From positions 16,003-80,002 of the forward strand of contig NZ_BAGH01000351.1 in NCBI RefSeq assembly GCF_000308715.1: a stretch of DNA of 64,000 nucleotides, read 5' to 3'. The stretch's first letter is position 1; each line of letters opens with the position of its first letter. Made by a program: the position numbers and the translations under genes. The notes below the pieces were generated by a model. The model ran no database searches. It worked only from the letters and a program-made list of their open reading frames with translations, and was not told where the DNA came from. This DNA is from Nocardia tenerifensis NBRC 101015 (GTDB taxonomy: Bacteria; Actinomycetota; Actinomycetes; Mycobacteriales; Mycobacteriaceae). Positions 54,056-64,000 of this stretch are shown here, in pieces.

Positions 54056-55150
54056 CTAGTGGGTGCGGCCGAGGGCATCGGCGGTGCGGAGGGCCGCGAC
54101 GGTCATGTCGGCGTCCACGGCGAACGGTTCGTTGTGGATTGTTTCGGTGGGGGCGGTGGCGCGAGTTGCGATGGCGGACAGGGTGGTTGGGTCCGGGTCG
54201 GGCAGACCGAGGGCGGCGAGGGTGGTCGGCAGGCCGACCTCGACGCAGAAGTCGAGCACGGTGTCGATCTCGGCGGAGTCGGCGCCCTCCAGGACCAGCT
54301 GGGTGAGTACGCCGAAGGCGACCTTCTCGCCGTGCAGGAACGCGTGGGTCGCCGGGGCGGCGGTGAGTCCGTTGTGGACGGCGTGGGCGGCGGCGAGGCC
54401 GGAGGATTCGAAGCCGAGGCCCGACAGCAGGGTGTTGGCCTCGACGATCCGCTCGAGCGCCGGGGTGACGGCATGTTCGCGCACGGCGGCCAAGGCTTGC
54501 GGGCCGTCCGCGAGCAGCGTGCGGTAGCAGAGCTCGGCGAGTGCCGTGGCGCTGCGCGTCGATGCGCCGCCGCGCATATTGCGCACCCGCGCGGCCGAAC
54601 ACGTCCGGGCCTCGAACCAGGTGGCGAGCGCGTCGCCCATCCCCGCGACGAGCAGCCGCGCCGGCGCCTGGGCGATGGCGGAGGTGTCGACGAGCACGAG
54701 CGCCGGATTGCGGCGCACCAGTTGATAGGTCTCGACTTCGCCTGCGTCGGTGTAGATCACCGATAGGGCGCTGCACGGAGCGTCGCTCGACGCGGTGGTC
54801 GGGCAGCTGATCATCGGCAGGCCGAGATCGTCGGCCACCGCCCGCGCCGAGTCGAGCACCTTCCCGCCGCCCGCGCCCAGCACCGCCGTGCTGCCGCTGT
54901 CACGCACTCCCGCGGTGATCCGCGCGATCTCCGCCCTGGTGCATTCCCCACTCGAAAGGTGAACGGAGTAGGCGATTTTCGCGTCCGTCAGCGAGCGCTC
55001 CCACGCCTCGGCCAGCAACCGGTGCGCGCTGCGCCCCGCCACGATGGTGACCGGACCCTCGATCCCCAGCCGCGCCATCTCGGCCCCGAGCTGCTCGGTC
55101 GCCGCTCGCCCCTGCACGTAATGCCCCGGCGAGGAGAACACACTCAGCAT
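54056..55150 (-). CDS. Glycerol dehydrogenase-like, Fe/Zn-dependent alcohol dehydrogenase
   Basis: 364 aa of the GldA subgroup. SPGHYVQGRAATEQLG opens the protein, GAGGGKVLDSARAVAD is the NAD-binding loop, SCPTTASSDAPCSALSV follows, and metal ligands lie in GMGDALATWFEA, AAHAVHNGLTA and FLHGEKVAFG. GldA oxidises glycerol to dihydroxyacetone with NAD+; related members act on other polyols. The ATG is preceded by GGGAGGTGTC. It lies directly downstream of mazG on the same strand, 109 nt apart, and is the last gene of the block that is extra relative to M. tuberculosis. Confidence 0.92.
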   Translation of the reverse strand: MLSVFSSPGHYVQGRAATEQLGAEMARLGIEGPVTIVAGRSAHRLLAEAWERSLTDAKIAYSVHLSSGECTRAEIARITAGVRDSGSTAVLGAGGGKVLDSARAVADDLGLPMISCPTTASSDAPCSALSVIYTDAGEVETYQLVRRNPALVLVDTSAIAQAPARLLVAGMGDALATWFEARTCSAARVRNMRGGASTRSATALAELCYRTLLADGPQALAAVREHAVTPALERIVEANTLLSGLGFESSGLAAAHAVHNGLTAAPATHAFLHGEKVAFGVLTQLVLEGADSAEIDTVLDFCVEVGLPTTLAALGLPDPDPTTLSAIATRATAPTETIHNEPFAVDADMTVAALRTADALGRTH

Positions 55151-55259
55151 CCGACACCTCCCGCTTCCCAAGCCGAGCCCCGCCGATTCCCGTGCGGACC
55201 CTGGCCCGGCCGACGTCCGTTCCGCCCACGCTACGCGAAGGGGCGCGCGAGACCGGGCA

Positions 55260-56114
55260 CTATGGCGCCCAGTACTTACGCCAGTCCGCGCTGTCCAGAG
55301 GTAGGCGTTCGCCCCGCGCGGACTCGGCGGCGTCCTCGGCGGCACGGATGCGGGCGGCGAAGGCGAGGGTGGCCTTGCGCAGCCGCTCCTCGGCGCTGCC
55401 TGGGCCGCCGAGGTGGACCACGCGGAGCTCGGCGGGGATGAGATCGTCGGGGAGCCCGGCCTTGGTGCTGCGGTCGCGAATCTTCTCGGCGAGGGCGAGC
55501 GCGGGTTGGGCCATGGCGATGCCGTCGAGGCAGGAGCGGCGCGACTTCTCCGCGGATTTTCGCTCCTCCCAGGCACTTTCCTGGGCGGCGATCTTCTCCT
55601 CGAGGGTGGTGCCCGCGGCGAAACGGGTGTCGCGCAGGTACGGGCTGCGGTTGACCAGCTTGGCGACCAGCGCGGCGGCCACGTCGTCGACGGTGAATTC
55701 GCCTGCGGCCTGGGCGATCCGGGAGTGGAAGAGCACCTGGAGCAGCAGGTCGCCCAGCTCCTCCTTGATGGTCTCGGCGTCCTCGTGCTGGATGGCGTCG
55801 AGGAGTTCGTAGGTCTCTTCGAGCAGGTACGGGCGCAGGGAGTCGTGGGTCTGGGTCACCTCCCAGCCGCCGAAGTGCCAGAGCCGGTCCATGACCTCGA
55901 CGGCGTCGGCCAGGCCGGCCGCTACAACGGCGGTGTCCGATGCGGTTATGTCCGACGAGGCGGCGCCCGCGTCCGACCAAGCGGCGTTGGCGTCGGATGG
56001 GAGGGTATCCGCCTCCGACGCAACGGTATTCGCCTCCGACGGAGCGGCATGCCCCCGGCTGGCCGCCGCGTGCCGGGCGGCACGCAGCACGGACTCCTCT
56101 CGGTCGCGGCTCAT
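55260..56114 (-). CDS. mazG: MazG nucleotide pyrophosphohydrolase
   Basis: 284 aa. The NTP-PPase core has the EExxE...ExxD metal motif: [13 protein letters not shown] and [20 protein letters not shown] second, degenerate helical part follows and the protein ends WRKYW. MazG removes non-canonical dNTPs/NTPs. The N-terminal 60 residues before the core are unusual: degenerate seven-residue units of the type [21 protein letters not shown], visible in DNA as 21-bp repeats at about 55930-56040. The ATG overlaps the mfd stop (ATGA), as in M. tuberculosis Rv1020-Rv1021. Confidence 0.93.
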   Translation of the reverse strand: MSRDREESVLRAARHAAASRGHAAPSEANTVASEADTLPSDANAAWSDAGAASSDITASDTAVVAAGLADAVEVMDRLWHFGGWEVTQTHDSLRPYLLEETYELLDAIQHEDAETIKEELGDLLLQVLFHSRIAQAAGEFTVDDVAAALVAKLVNRSPYLRDTRFAAGTTLEEKIAAQESAWEERKSAEKSRRSCLDGIAMAQPALALAEKIRDRSTKAGLPDDLIPAELRVVHLGGPGSAEERLRKATLAFAARIRAAEDAAESARGERLPLDSADWRKYWAP

Positions 56115-59100
56115 CGCGCCGCCGAGACCTCGGTCGCGGTGGTGAGATCCACCGCACCCTGGGCCTTTCCGTCGAGGGCGAGCAGCAGGTCGGCGACGAA
56201 CTGCAGCAGCACGACGTCGCGCACCCGCTCGGCGCCGACGCTGTCCTCGACGCGCGGCAGCGGCAGCGAGATCACCCCGCTCGCGGCGCGATAGTTCGCG
56301 CTCGGGTAGATCCGCTTGAGCCGCATCTGCTTGGAGTCGGGCAGGTGCAGCGGCGAGATCTTGAGCGTCGTTCCGGTGACCGCGATCTCGGTGACCTCGT
56401 ACTCGCGCGCCAGCAGGCGCAGCTTCGCGACCGAGACCAGGCGGCCGACCTCGACCGGCAGCGGGCCGTAGCGGTCGACGAGCTCCTCGACGACCGAGGC
56501 CAGGGTCGAATCGTCCTGGGCCGAGGCGAGTTTGCGGTACGCCTCGAGGCGCAGCCGGTCGCTGCCGATGTAGTCGGGCGGGATGTGCGCGTCGACGGGC
56601 AGGTCGATCCGCATCTCCTTGGGTTCCTCGGTGGTGATGGGCCGTCCGTCTGCGGCGGCGCGGTACGCCTCGACCGCCTCGCCCACCAGCCGGACGTACA
56701 GGTCGAACCCGACGCCCGCCACGTGGCCGGACTGCTCGGCGCCGAGCACATTGCCCGCGCCGCGGATCTCGAGGTCCTTCATCGCCACCGCCATGCCCGC
56801 GCCGAGGTCGGAGTTCTGCGCGATGGTGGCGAGCCGGTCGTAGGCGGTCTCCGTGAGCGGCTTCTCCGGCGGGTACAGGAAGTAGGCGTAGCCGCGCTCC
56901 CGGCTGCGCCCGACCCGGCCGCGCAGCTGGTGCAGCTGTGAAAGGCCGAGCGTGTCGGCGCGCTCCACCAGCAGGGTGTTCGCGTTGGAGATGTCGAGGC
57001 CGGTCTCGATGATGGTGGTGCAGACGAGCACGTCGAACTCGCGCGCCCAGAAGCCGGCCACGGTGGACTCCAGCGCGTCCTCGTTCATCTGGCCGTGCGC
57101 GACGGCAACCCTGGCCTCGGGCACCAGGTCGCGAATTCGCTTGGCGGCCTTGTCGATCGAGGAGACGCGGTTGTGCACGTAGAACACCTGGCCGTCGCGC
57201 AGCAGCTCGCGCCGGATGGCGGCGGTGACCTGCTTGTCGTTGTACGCGCCGACGTAGGTAAGCACGGGATGCCGCTCCTCCGGCGGGGTGAGGATGGTGG
57301 ACATCTCGCGGATGCCGGCCAGGCTCATCTCCAGGGTGCGCGGGATCGGCGTCGCGGACATGGTCAGCACGTCGACATGGGTGCGCAGGGCCTTGATGTG
57401 CTCCTTGTGCTCGACGCCGAACCGCTGCTCCTCGTCGACCACGACCAGCCCGAGGTCCTTCCAGCGCACGCCGGTCTGCAGCAGCCGGTGCGTGCCGACG
57501 ACGATGTCGACGGTGCCGTCGGCCATGCCCTCCATGACGGCGCGGGCCTCGCCCGGATCGGTGAACCTGGACAGGCCCTTCACATTGATCGGGAAGCCGG
57601 CCACGCGCTCGGTGAAGGTCTGTAGATGTTGTTGCGCCAGAAGGGTTGTCGGCACGAGCACGACGACCTGCTTGCCGTCCTGCACCGCCTTGAACGCGGC
57701 GCGCACGGCGATCTCGGTCTTGCCGTAGCCGACGTCGCCGCACACCACCCGGTCCATCGGGACGGGCTTCTCCATGTCCGCCTTGACCTCGGCGATGGCG
57801 GTCATCTGGTCGACGGTCTCGGTGAACGCGAACGCGTCCTCCATCTCCTGCTGCCAGGGCGTGTCCGGGCCGAACGCGTGACCTGGCGCCGCCTGCCGCG
57901 CGGCGTAGAGCTGCACCAGCTCGCCGGCGATCTCGCGAACGGCCTTGCGCGCCTTGCGTTTCGTGTTGGCCCAGTCCGACCCGCCCAGCTTGGACAGGCT
58001 CGGCAGTTCGCCGCCGACGTAGCGGGAGAGCTGGTCGAGCGACTCCATCGGCACGAACAGCCGGTCGCCGGGCTGGCCGCGCTTGCCGGGCGCGTATTCG
58101 ATGACGAGGTACTCGCGCCGTGCGCCGCCGACGGTGCGCTCGATCATCTCGACGAAGCGCCCGATGCCGTGCTGGTCGTGCACCACCATGTCGCCCGCGT
58201 TCAACGCGAGCGGGTCGACCTGGTTGCGGCGCTTGGCGGGCAGCCGCTTGCCCTCGCCGGGCGCGGTCATCCGGTTGCCGGTGAGGTCGGACTCGGCGAC
58301 GACGACCAGCCCGGCATCGTCGAAGATCAGGCCGTCGTGCAGCGAGCCGCACAGCACGCCGACCACGCCGTTGCCGGGCTCGGCGCCCGGTTCCAGCGCC
58401 GCGGCGGGCACCTCGGCGTCGGCCAGGCGCTCCAGAACGCGTTGCGCCGTACCGTGTCCCGCGACGACGACCACCGCGCGGCCGCCGGTGGACACGTGCG
58501 CGCGCAGCGAGGCGAAGATGGTCGCGACGAGTTCGTCGGAGCCGCGCGCGGTCGGCCCGGCTTGCACGGGCAGCACCACCTCCGAGGGGGTGCCCGCGGT
58601 GAGGGGGCTCAGCGTCCACCAGGGCAGACCGTGCTCGTCGGCGCTCGCGTGCACGTCGGGCAGCGCGCGATAACCCGAGGCGGCCAGGTCGAGACCGTGC
58701 GCGCCGAGCGGCGCGGCGGCGCCGAAGGAGGCCGCGGTCCAGGACGCCTCGAGGAACTCCTCGCCGGTGCGCACCAGGTCGGCGGCGCGGGTGCGGATTT
58801 TCTCCGGATCGCAGAGCAGCAGGTGCGCGCCCTCGGGCAGCACCTCGGTGAGCAGTCGCAGCTCGCCGGGCTGCAGCACCGGCAGCAGCGCCTCCATGCC
58901 GTCCACCGGGACGCCCTGGGCCAGCTTCTCCAGCATCTCCACCAGGGCGGCGTCGGCCGCGTTGGCGGCGGCCACCTCGGCGGCGCGCTCGCGCACGCCG
59001 GCGGTGAGCAGCAGTTCGCGACAGGGCGGCGCGACGACGACCTCGACCGAGACCTCGGTGAGCGAGCGCTGGTCGGCGACGGCGAACGGGCGCAGCTCGG

Positions 59101-59725
59101 TGACCTCGTCGCCCCAGAACTCCACGCGCACCGGATGATCGGCGGTCGGCGGGAACAGGTCGAGGATGCCGCCGCGCACCGCGAACTCGCCGCGCTTGCC
59201 CACCATGTCGACCCGCGTGTAAGCGAATTCGACCAGGCGCGTGAGCAATTCGTCGAAATCGAGCTCCGCGCCGACGCGCAGCACGATCGGCTCGATATCG
59301 CCGAGCCCGCCCGCCATCGGCTGCATGAGCGAGCGCACGGTGGTCACCACGACGCGCAGCGGCGCCGCGAACACCGGATCCTCCGGGTGGGCCAGCCTGC
59401 GCAGCACCTCCAGCCTGCGGCCGACGGTGTCGGCCCCCGGCGAGAGACGCTCGTGCGGCAGGGTTTCCCAGGACGGGAACTGCGCGACCGAGGGCCCGAG
59501 CATCTCCGCCAGCTCGACGGTCAGATCATCGGCCTCGCGCCCGGTCGCGGTGACCACGACCACCGGCCGCTTCGCCTCGATCGTCGCCGCCACGAACGCA
59601 CGCACCCCGGACGGCCCGACCAGCTCGACCGAGGACTTGCCGACCAGCTCGGCGACGGTCCGCAGCGCGGCGTCGGCACCGGCGACCGCCGCGAGTCCCG
59701 CAAGCGGTGGACGATGGGTCGGCAT
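56111..59725 (-). CDS. mfd: Transcription-repair coupling factor Mfd
   Basis: 1204 aa, full length. The N-terminal UvrB-homology part ([13 protein letters not shown]), a RNA-polymerase-interacting domain ([18 protein letters not shown]), and the RecG-like translocase: [51 protein letters not shown] and [17 protein letters not shown], then a C-terminal TRCF domain. It removes stalled RNA polymerase and recruits UvrA. ATG 59725 has AGGAG six bases upstream; TTG 59743 is in frame but less likely. Translationally coupled to mazG. Confidence 0.98.
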   Translation of the reverse strand: MPTHRPPLAGLAAVAGADAALRTVAELVGKSSVELVGPSGVRAFVAATIEAKRPVVVVTATGREADDLTVELAEMLGPSVAQFPSWETLPHERLSPGADTVGRRLEVLRRLAHPEDPVFAAPLRVVVTTVRSLMQPMAGGLGDIEPIVLRVGAELDFDELLTRLVEFAYTRVDMVGKRGEFAVRGGILDLFPPTADHPVRVEFWGDEVTELRPFAVADQRSLTEVSVEVVVAPPCRELLLTAGVRERAAEVAAANAADAALVEMLEKLAQGVPVDGMEALLPVLQPGELRLLTEVLPEGAHLLLCDPEKIRTRAADLVRTGEEFLEASWTAASFGAAAPLGAHGLDLAASGYRALPDVHASADEHGLPWWTLSPLTAGTPSEVVLPVQAGPTARGSDELVATIFASLRAHVSTGGRAVVVVAGHGTAQRVLERLADAEVPAAALEPGAEPGNGVVGVLCGSLHDGLIFDDAGLVVVAESDLTGNRMTAPGEGKRLPAKRRNQVDPLALNAGDMVVHDQHGIGRFVEMIERTVGGARREYLVIEYAPGKRGQPGDRLFVPMESLDQLSRYVGGELPSLSKLGGSDWANTKRKARKAVREIAGELVQLYAARQAAPGHAFGPDTPWQQEMEDAFAFTETVDQMTAIAEVKADMEKPVPMDRVVCGDVGYGKTEIAVRAAFKAVQDGKQVVVLVPTTLLAQQHLQTFTERVAGFPINVKGLSRFTDPGEARAVMEGMADGTVDIVVGTHRLLQTGVRWKDLGLVVVDEEQRFGVEHKEHIKALRTHVDVLTMSATPIPRTLEMSLAGIREMSTILTPPEERHPVLTYVGAYNDKQVTAAIRRELLRDGQVFYVHNRVSSIDKAAKRIRDLVPEARVAVAHGQMNEDALESTVAGFWAREFDVLVCTTIIETGLDISNANTLLVERADTLGLSQLHQLRGRVGRSRERGYAYFLYPPEKPLTETAYDRLATIAQNSDLGAGMAVAMKDLEIRGAGNVLGAEQSGHVAGVGFDLYVRLVGEAVEAYRAAADGRPITTEEPKEMRIDLPVDAHIPPDYIGSDRLRLEAYRKLASAQDDSTLASVVEELVDRYGPLPVEVGRLVSVAKLRLLAREYEVTEIAVTGTTLKISPLHLPDSKQMRLKRIYPSANYRAASGVISLPLPRVEDSVGAERVRDVVLLQFVADLLLALDGKAQGAVDLTTATEVSAAR

Positions 59726-59932
59726 CACAACTCCTGAGCTCAAGCGAGGTATTTCGAGCAGCAGGCAAAGTCTAGCGATCCGCCTGCCGCCCGACTTTCG
59801 GCGGTCGTGGGTGGCTCAGCACACGCGTCCAAGGCCGCCGGGCGGATGCTCGGCGGTGTCGGGCGTACCCGATGAGTTACCCACGCGCCATGAAATCAGT
59901 CGCCACCGACAAGTAACGCGCCGGACCTCGGC

Positions 59933-60580
59933 TCAGGGCACGTAGCGACGCAGGCGGCGCGCGGCGAACTCGCGGAAGTAGGCGAGCTTCTCGCTCGGCA
60001 CGATCGAGGGCAGCAGGAAGTACCAGACGCGCTCCATGCGGGTCGCCATCTGGTCGATCGACTCGGTGCCGACGGCGATGATGTGCACGCCCGCGGTCAT
60101 CTCCTGCAGCAGCATGCCGATCACCTCGGCATCGAGCTCGGGCTGCAAATCGCCTTGGGCGATGGCCCTTTCGGAGAGCACGCGGTAGGTGTCGCCCCAC
60201 GTCTTGGCGATATTGTCGCCCTGCGCGCCGCGGTAGTCGCCGATCTGATGGGTCAGCTTGAGCATCGCGCCGACCATCGGATCGTTCATCGATAGGTCCG
60301 CCACGACATAGGTGATGCCGATGCACGCCTCGAGCGCGGGCACCCGGGGATCGAAGAAGCCCTGGCACGAACTGACCAGCCGCTCGTTGCCCTGGTCGAC
60401 CACCGCGCGCGCCAGCTCTTCCTTCGAGCCGAAGTGAAAGTACAAGGCGCCCTTGGTCACATTGGACTGCGCGATGATCTCGCTCAGACTCGCGTTCGCG
60501 TAACCCAAGCGCAGAAAGACATCGGCAGCGCCCGCAAGAACGGAGTCGCGGGTGATCTCCGCGCGCGCTTGCCTAGCCAT
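59933..60580 (-). CDS. TetR regulator of the gamma-butyrolactone-receptor type
   Basis: 215 aa. The N-terminus MARQARAEITRDSVLAGAAD...SLSEIIAQSNVTKGALYFHF, followed by GSKEELARAV, is the hallmark of ArpA/ScbR-like receptors, and the ligand domain ends with a long helical part (MERVWYFLLPSIVP). Such proteins repress antibiotic and regulatory genes until a gamma-butyrolactone binds; many homologues, however, bind other signals. No AfsA-type synthase is in the window. Two 13-bp direct repeats lie 36 nt upstream of its ATG and probably serve as its own operators. It sits between mfd and the Rv1019-like TetR. Confidence 0.85.
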   Translation of the reverse strand: MARQARAEITRDSVLAGAADVFLRLGYANASLSEIIAQSNVTKGALYFHFGSKEELARAVVDQGNERLVSSCQGFFDPRVPALEACIGITYVVADLSMNDPMVGAMLKLTHQIGDYRGAQGDNIAKTWGDTYRVLSERAIAQGDLQPELDAEVIGMLLQEMTAGVHIIAVGTESIDQMATRMERVWYFLLPSIVPSEKLAYFREFAARRLRRYVP

Positions 60581-60615
60581 CAGATCCGCCTGTCATCCTA
60601 AAAACCAGCCATCCT

Positions 60616-60646
60616 GAAGTAGACCGACATCACGAAGTAGACCGAC
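60616..60646. promoter_or_regulatory. Tandem operator repeats upstream of the receptor-like TetR
   Basis: GAAGTAGACCGAC occurs twice (60616-60628 and 60634-60646), 18 bp apart start to start, nearly two helical turns. The second copy extends to AAGTAGACCGACTT, a partial palindrome. Spacing and position suit two TetR dimers on the regulator's own promoter. Confidence 0.65.
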
Positions 60647-60762
60647 TTACCGCCCGAACAGCACCCAAAGGATGGGTGAACCGTACCACCAGGCGGGCCC
60701 TCGGCAGTCAATTCGAGCATTCGACCGGACCCACTTCGCAATTCACTGGTTAACAAACTGGG

Positions 60763-61416
60763 TCACTCCTCGATACCGGCGCGCCACTCCGAGCTGAGAT
60801 GCGGGTCGGCCTCCAGATGGCTCAACCCGTTCCAGCACAGATTCACCAGATGCACGGCGACAACCTCTTTCGAGGGTTTGCGTTCGTCCAGCCACCACGT
60901 GGCCGCGGTGGCGACCTGCCCGACCAGCGCCTGGGCGTAGAGCGTGGCGAGGCTGGTGTCGAAGCCGCGGCGCTCGAAATCCCCTGCGAGAATGTGCGCC
61001 ACCTGGTTCACGGCCTCGTTCAACAGGCTCGAGTAGCGGCCCTCGGCGTTGCCCGCCGGTTGGTCGCGCACGAGGATGCGGAAGCCGTCGGTGCGCTCCT
61101 CGATGTAGGTCAGCAGCGCGAGCGCGACCTGCTCGAGCCGCACCCGCGACCGATTCTGGGTCAGCGACGACACGATCATGTCCAGCAGCATCGACATCTC
61201 GCGATCGACGACGACCGCGTACAGCCCCTCTTTGCCCCCGAAGTGTTCGTACACTACGGGTTTGGAGACCTGCGCCCGCTGCGCGATCTCCTCGATCGAG
61301 GTCGCGTCGTACCCGCGCTCGGCGAACAGCGCGCGACCGATCTCGATCAGCTGCTGCCGCCGCTGGGTCCCCGTCATCCGCGGACGCGACACCTTGGGCG
61401 GTTCACTGACAGACAT
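60763..61416 (-). CDS. TetR family regulator (Rv1019-like)
   Basis: 217 aa. Helix-turn-helix at about residues 20-65 (TSIEEIAQRAQVSKPVVYEHF), C-terminal all-helical domain with TYIEERTDGFRILVRDQP and ATAATWWLDERKPSKEV, the TetR_C form shared with M. tuberculosis Rv1019, which occupies the same place between glmU and mfd. ATG 61416 is chosen because GGGAGGCGGAG precedes it. Target genes are unknown; it is divergent from tRNA-Gln/glmU. Confidence 0.92.
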   Translation of the reverse strand: MSVSEPPKVSRPRMTGTQRRQQLIEIGRALFAERGYDATSIEEIAQRAQVSKPVVYEHFGGKEGLYAVVVDREMSMLLDMIVSSLTQNRSRVRLEQVALALLTYIEERTDGFRILVRDQPAGNAEGRYSSLLNEAVNQVAHILAGDFERRGFDTSLATLYAQALVGQVATAATWWLDERKPSKEVVAVHLVNLCWNGLSHLEADPHLSSEWRAGIEE

Positions 61417-61636
61417 CGCTCCGCCTCCCTTCGCCAACGCCATCCCGGTGCCTTAACTGTTCCAGACAGCTCGCCGGATCGCCCCGTCAACCCCGGGCGC
61501 GCCCTCGATATCTCGGACCCCGGCGCCGCACACGCTCCAACTACCGGCAAGAATCGCGTAGAGGCGCGGGTGTATGCGAGGATCTTTTCCGTGCCGTGGC
61601 ACAGCGGCGGGTGTTCCCGATCCGCCGATGTGGCAA

Positions 61637-61707
61637 TCCGCCGTGGTGTAATGGCAGCACCTCTGATTTTGGTTCAGATAGTTCAGGTTCGAGTCCTGGC
61701 GGCGGAG
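61637..61707 (+). tRNA. tRNA-Gln(UUG)
   Basis: 71 nt: acceptor TCCGCCG/CGGCGGA with discriminator G, anticodon stem TCTGA/TCAGA with loop TTTTGGT (anticodon UUG), and T arm TCAGG TTCGAGT CCTGG. CCA is not encoded. A tRNA-Gln upstream of glmU is also the mycobacterial arrangement. Confidence 0.95.
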
Positions 61708-61816
61708 CTAGGCAGCACGGTGCATATCGTTGGCCCGCACATCTGCGCCCAGCACAGCACAGACCCCAGCACGATGAGCAGAGCCAAGCACGATGACAGG
61801 CAGCCGAGGGAGATCC

Positions 61817-63307
61817 ATGCCACAGCAGACCGCCGTCGTCGTTCTCGCAGCCGGTGCCGGGACGCGAATGCGGTCGAAGACCCCCAAAGTGCTGCATTCG
61901 CTGGCCGGTCGGAGCATGCTCGCGCACGCGCTGCATGCGGCGAACGAGATCGACCCCGCATACCTGATCACCGTGGTCGGACACGACCGCGAACAGGTCG
62001 GCGCCGCCGTGCAGGCGGTGGCCACGGACCTCGGCCGCGAGATCACCCCGGCCATCCAGGAGGAGCAACTCGGCACCGGGCACGCCGTGCAGTGCGCGCT
62101 CGCCGCGCTGCCCGTCGGCTTCACCGGCGACCTGCTGGTCACCTCCGCCGACGTGCCGCTGCTCGACGGGCACACCCTCTCCGCGCTGCTCGACGAGCAT
62201 CGCAGCTACACCGAGCGATCCGCCGTGACGGTGCTGACCTTCGTGCCCGACGACCCGAACGGCTACGGCCGCATCGTCCGCGACGCCAACGGCCGGGTGG
62301 CCGAGATCGTCGAGCACGCCGACGCCACCCCCGCCCAGGCCGCGATCACCGAGGTCAACTCGGGTGTGTACGCGTTCGACGTGAACGTGCTGCGCACCAT
62401 GATCAGCCGGCTGTCCACCGCCAACGCCCAGCACGAGCTGTACCTGACCGACGTGCTCCGGCTGGCCCGCGAGGCCGGGCATCCGGTGCACGGCGCCCGC
62501 CTGGTCGACGCCGCCAAGGTCACCGGCGTGAACGACCGGGTCCAGCTGGCCAACGCGACGAGCCGGCTCAACCGCTACATCCTCGAGCGGCACATGCGTG
62601 CCGGCGTCACGATCATCGACCCCGCCTCCACCTGGGTGGACGCGAGCGTGCGGATCAGCAGGGACGCGGTGCTGCGCCCGGGCGTGCAGCTGCTCGGCGA
62701 CACCGTCATCGGCGAGGACGCCGAGATCGGGCCGGACTGCACGCTGACCGACGTGGTCGTCGGCGAGGGCGCGCGGGTCGTGCGCACCCACGGCGAGGGC
62801 GCGATGATCGGTCCCGGCTCCACCATCGGCCCGTTCAGTTACCTACGTCCGGGCACGGTGGTCGGCAATGCAGGCAAGCTCGGCGCCTTCGTCGAGACCA
62901 AGAACGCCTCGATCGGCGCGCACTCCAAGGTGCCGCACCTGACCTACGTCGGCGACGCGACCATCGGCGAGTACAGCAACATCGGCGCTTCGAGCGTCTT
63001 CGTCAACTACGACGGTGTGACCAAGCATCACACCACTGTCGGCTCACATGTGCGAACGGGAAGCGACACGATGTTCGTCGCGCCGGTAACGGTGGGTGAC
63101 GGCGCGTATACGGCGGCGGGTACTGTACTGCGCAGAAGCGTTCCGCCCGGCGCACTCGCGATCTCCGGCGGGCCGCAGAAGAACATCGAGGGCTGGGTGC
63201 AGCGGCACCGTCCTGGAACGGCCGCGGCGCGCGCGGCGGCAGAAGCCAACGCCGCCAAAGACAACTCCGGTCAGGCAATCGAGCAAAAGGATGGCAAACA
63301 GCAGTGA
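61817..63307 (+). CDS. glmU: Bifunctional GlcNAc-1-P uridyltransferase / GlcN-1-P acetyltransferase GlmU
   Basis: 496 aa. N-terminal nucleotidyltransferase: [18 protein letters not shown] at residues 10-27, QLGTGHAVQ and VTSADVPLL. From about 265 a left-handed beta-helix of hexapeptide repeats with the acetyltransferase site (YLRPG, FVETKN, NYDG). It makes UDP-GlcNAc for peptidoglycan. The Ala/Lys/Gln-rich C-terminal tail of about 30 residues is typical of Mycobacteriales. GAGGGAGATCC precedes ATG 61817. The stop overlaps the prs GTG (GTGA). Confidence 0.98.
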   Translation: MPQQTAVVVLAAGAGTRMRSKTPKVLHSLAGRSMLAHALHAANEIDPAYLITVVGHDREQVGAAVQAVATDLGREITPAIQEEQLGTGHAVQCALAALPVGFTGDLLVTSADVPLLDGHTLSALLDEHRSYTERSAVTVLTFVPDDPNGYGRIVRDANGRVAEIVEHADATPAQAAITEVNSGVYAFDVNVLRTMISRLSTANAQHELYLTDVLRLAREAGHPVHGARLVDAAKVTGVNDRVQLANATSRLNRYILERHMRAGVTIIDPASTWVDASVRISRDAVLRPGVQLLGDTVIGEDAEIGPDCTLTDVVVGEGARVVRTHGEGAMIGPGSTIGPFSYLRPGTVVGNAGKLGAFVETKNASIGAHSKVPHLTYVGDATIGEYSNIGASSVFVNYDGVTKHHTTVGSHVRTGSDTMFVAPVTVGDGAYTAAGTVLRRSVPPGALAISGGPQKNIEGWVQRHRPGTAAARAAAEANAAKDNSGQAIEQKDGKQQ

Positions 63308-64000
63308 CCGCGTCATGGATCGACAACCAGAAGAACCTGATGCTCTTCTCGGGACGCGCTCATCCTGAGCTGGCCGAGCAGGTCGCCAAGGAACTCGACG
63401 TCCACGTCACGCCGCAGACCGCGCGCGACTTCGCCAACGGCGAGATCTTCGTCCGCTTCGAGGAGTCCGTCCGCGGCTCCGACGCGTTCGTGCTGCAGAG
63501 CTTCCCCGCGCCGCTGAACCAGTGGCTCATGGAGCAGCTCATCATGATCGACGCGCTCAAGCGCGGTTCGGCCAAGCGGATCACCGCCGTTCTGCCGTTC
63601 TACCCCTACGCCCGCCAGGACAAGAAGCACCGCGGCCGCGAGCCGATCTCGGCCCGCCTCGTCGCCGACCTGCTGAAGACCGCGGGCGCGGACCGCATCA
63701 TCACCGTCGACCTGCACACCGATCAGATCCAGGGCTTCTTCGACGGCCCTGTCGATCACATGCACGCGCAGCTGCAGCTCGCCGAGTACATCCGCACCAA
63801 CTACACCCTCGACCACATCACCGTGGTCTCCCCCGACTCCGGCCGCGTGCGCGTGGCCGAGAAGTGGGCGGACTCGCTCGGCGGCTCGCCGCTGGCGTTC
63901 ATCCACAAGACCCGCGACCCGCTGGTGCCCAACCAGATCAAGGCGAACCGCGTGGTCGGCGACGTCGAGGGCCGCACCTGCATCCTGATCGACGACATGA
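63304..64000 (+). CDS. prs: Ribose-phosphate pyrophosphokinase (5' part)
   Basis: 232 residues seen before the window ends. [40 protein letters not shown] (ATP flexible loop) and [17 protein letters not shown] are PRPP synthetase motifs; the sequence stops at ILIDDM, the beginning of the ribose-5-phosphate loop. It makes PRPP for nucleotide, His and Trp synthesis, and in Mycobacteriales also for decaprenyl-phosphoryl arabinose. GTG start in a GTGA overlap with glmU, as in M. tuberculosis. Confidence 0.98.
   Translation, partial: MTASWIDNQKNLMLFSGRAHPELAEQVAKELDVHVTPQTARDFANGEIFVRFEESVRGSDAFVLQSFPAPLNQWLMEQLIMIDALKRGSAKRITAVLPFYPYARQDKKHRGREPISARLVADLLKTAGADRIITVDLHTDQIQGFFDGPVDHMHAQLQLAEYIRTNYTLDHITVVSPDSGRVRVAEKWADSLGGSPLAFIHKTRDPLVPNQIKANRVVGDVEGRTCILIDDM

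Overview
The window is high-GC actinobacterial DNA, most likely from Nocardia or a close relative in the Mycobacteriales. Evidence: GC-biased codon use, many GTG starts, ATGA/GTGA stop-start overlaps, DtxR/IdeR-type iron boxes, and the block tRNA-Gln–glmU–prs / TetR–mfd–mazG–(lytic transglycosylase)–eno–ftsB–DUF501–ppx, which I recall as the order of Mycobacterium tuberculosis Rv1017c–Rv1026. No insertion sequence, phage gene, CRISPR array or rRNA was seen.

Layout. 1–2.3 kb: a SigJ/ECF41-like sigma factor divergent from an FMN reductase and a SnoaL-like protein. 2.5–9.7 kb: a seven-gene operon of CoA-linked metabolism (dienelactone-hydrolase-like protein, SCP-x-type thiolase, acyl-CoA ligase, SDR) coupled to a complete energy-coupling-factor (ECF) importer. 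9.7–11.9 kb: a clan-A-like glycosidase and a divergent TetR with two palindromic operators. 12.3–19.2 kb: a same-strand cluster with a secreted protein, a sigma-like protein, an unknown protein, a large Lon-protease-like/transmembrane/WD40 protein, a small membrane protein and a DUF2690 exported protein, closed by a strong hairpin. 19.3–28.3 kb: accessory genes (membrane pentapeptide protein, hydrolases, two HxlR regulators, VOC protein, CocE-like hydrolase, MarR with an SRPBCC/epoxide hydrolase/LLM operon) and a candidate structured RNA. 28.4–34 kb: a short-armed tRNA-Leu(UAA), rnz, an amino-acid permease, a peptide transporter and an SRPBCC protein. 33.2–37.5 kb: the conserved ppx–DUF501–ftsB–eno–transglycosylase block.

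37.6–55.2 kb is extra DNA relative to the remembered M. tuberculosis order. It holds an iron-boxed divergon: an Opp/Dpp-type ABC importer on one side, and on the other a 2-oxoglutarate amino-acid hydroxylase, an SbnB-like dehydrogenase, a PLP decarboxylase, an SbnA-like synthase and a MATE exporter. A TerD protein, a flavin-type split-barrel protein, an iron-boxed flavodoxin, a Stealth phosphotransferase, a metallophosphoesterase and a GldA-like dehydrogenase follow. 55.3–64 kb: mazG, mfd, a gamma-butyrolactone-receptor-like TetR, a second TetR, tRNA-Gln, glmU and the 5' part of prs.

The two most interesting systems are the iron-regulated diaminopropionate-type cluster (42.7–49 kb), which looks like a small metallophore made without visible NRPS or NIS enzymes, and the Lon-like/WD40 sensor-protease operon (12.9–18.3 kb).
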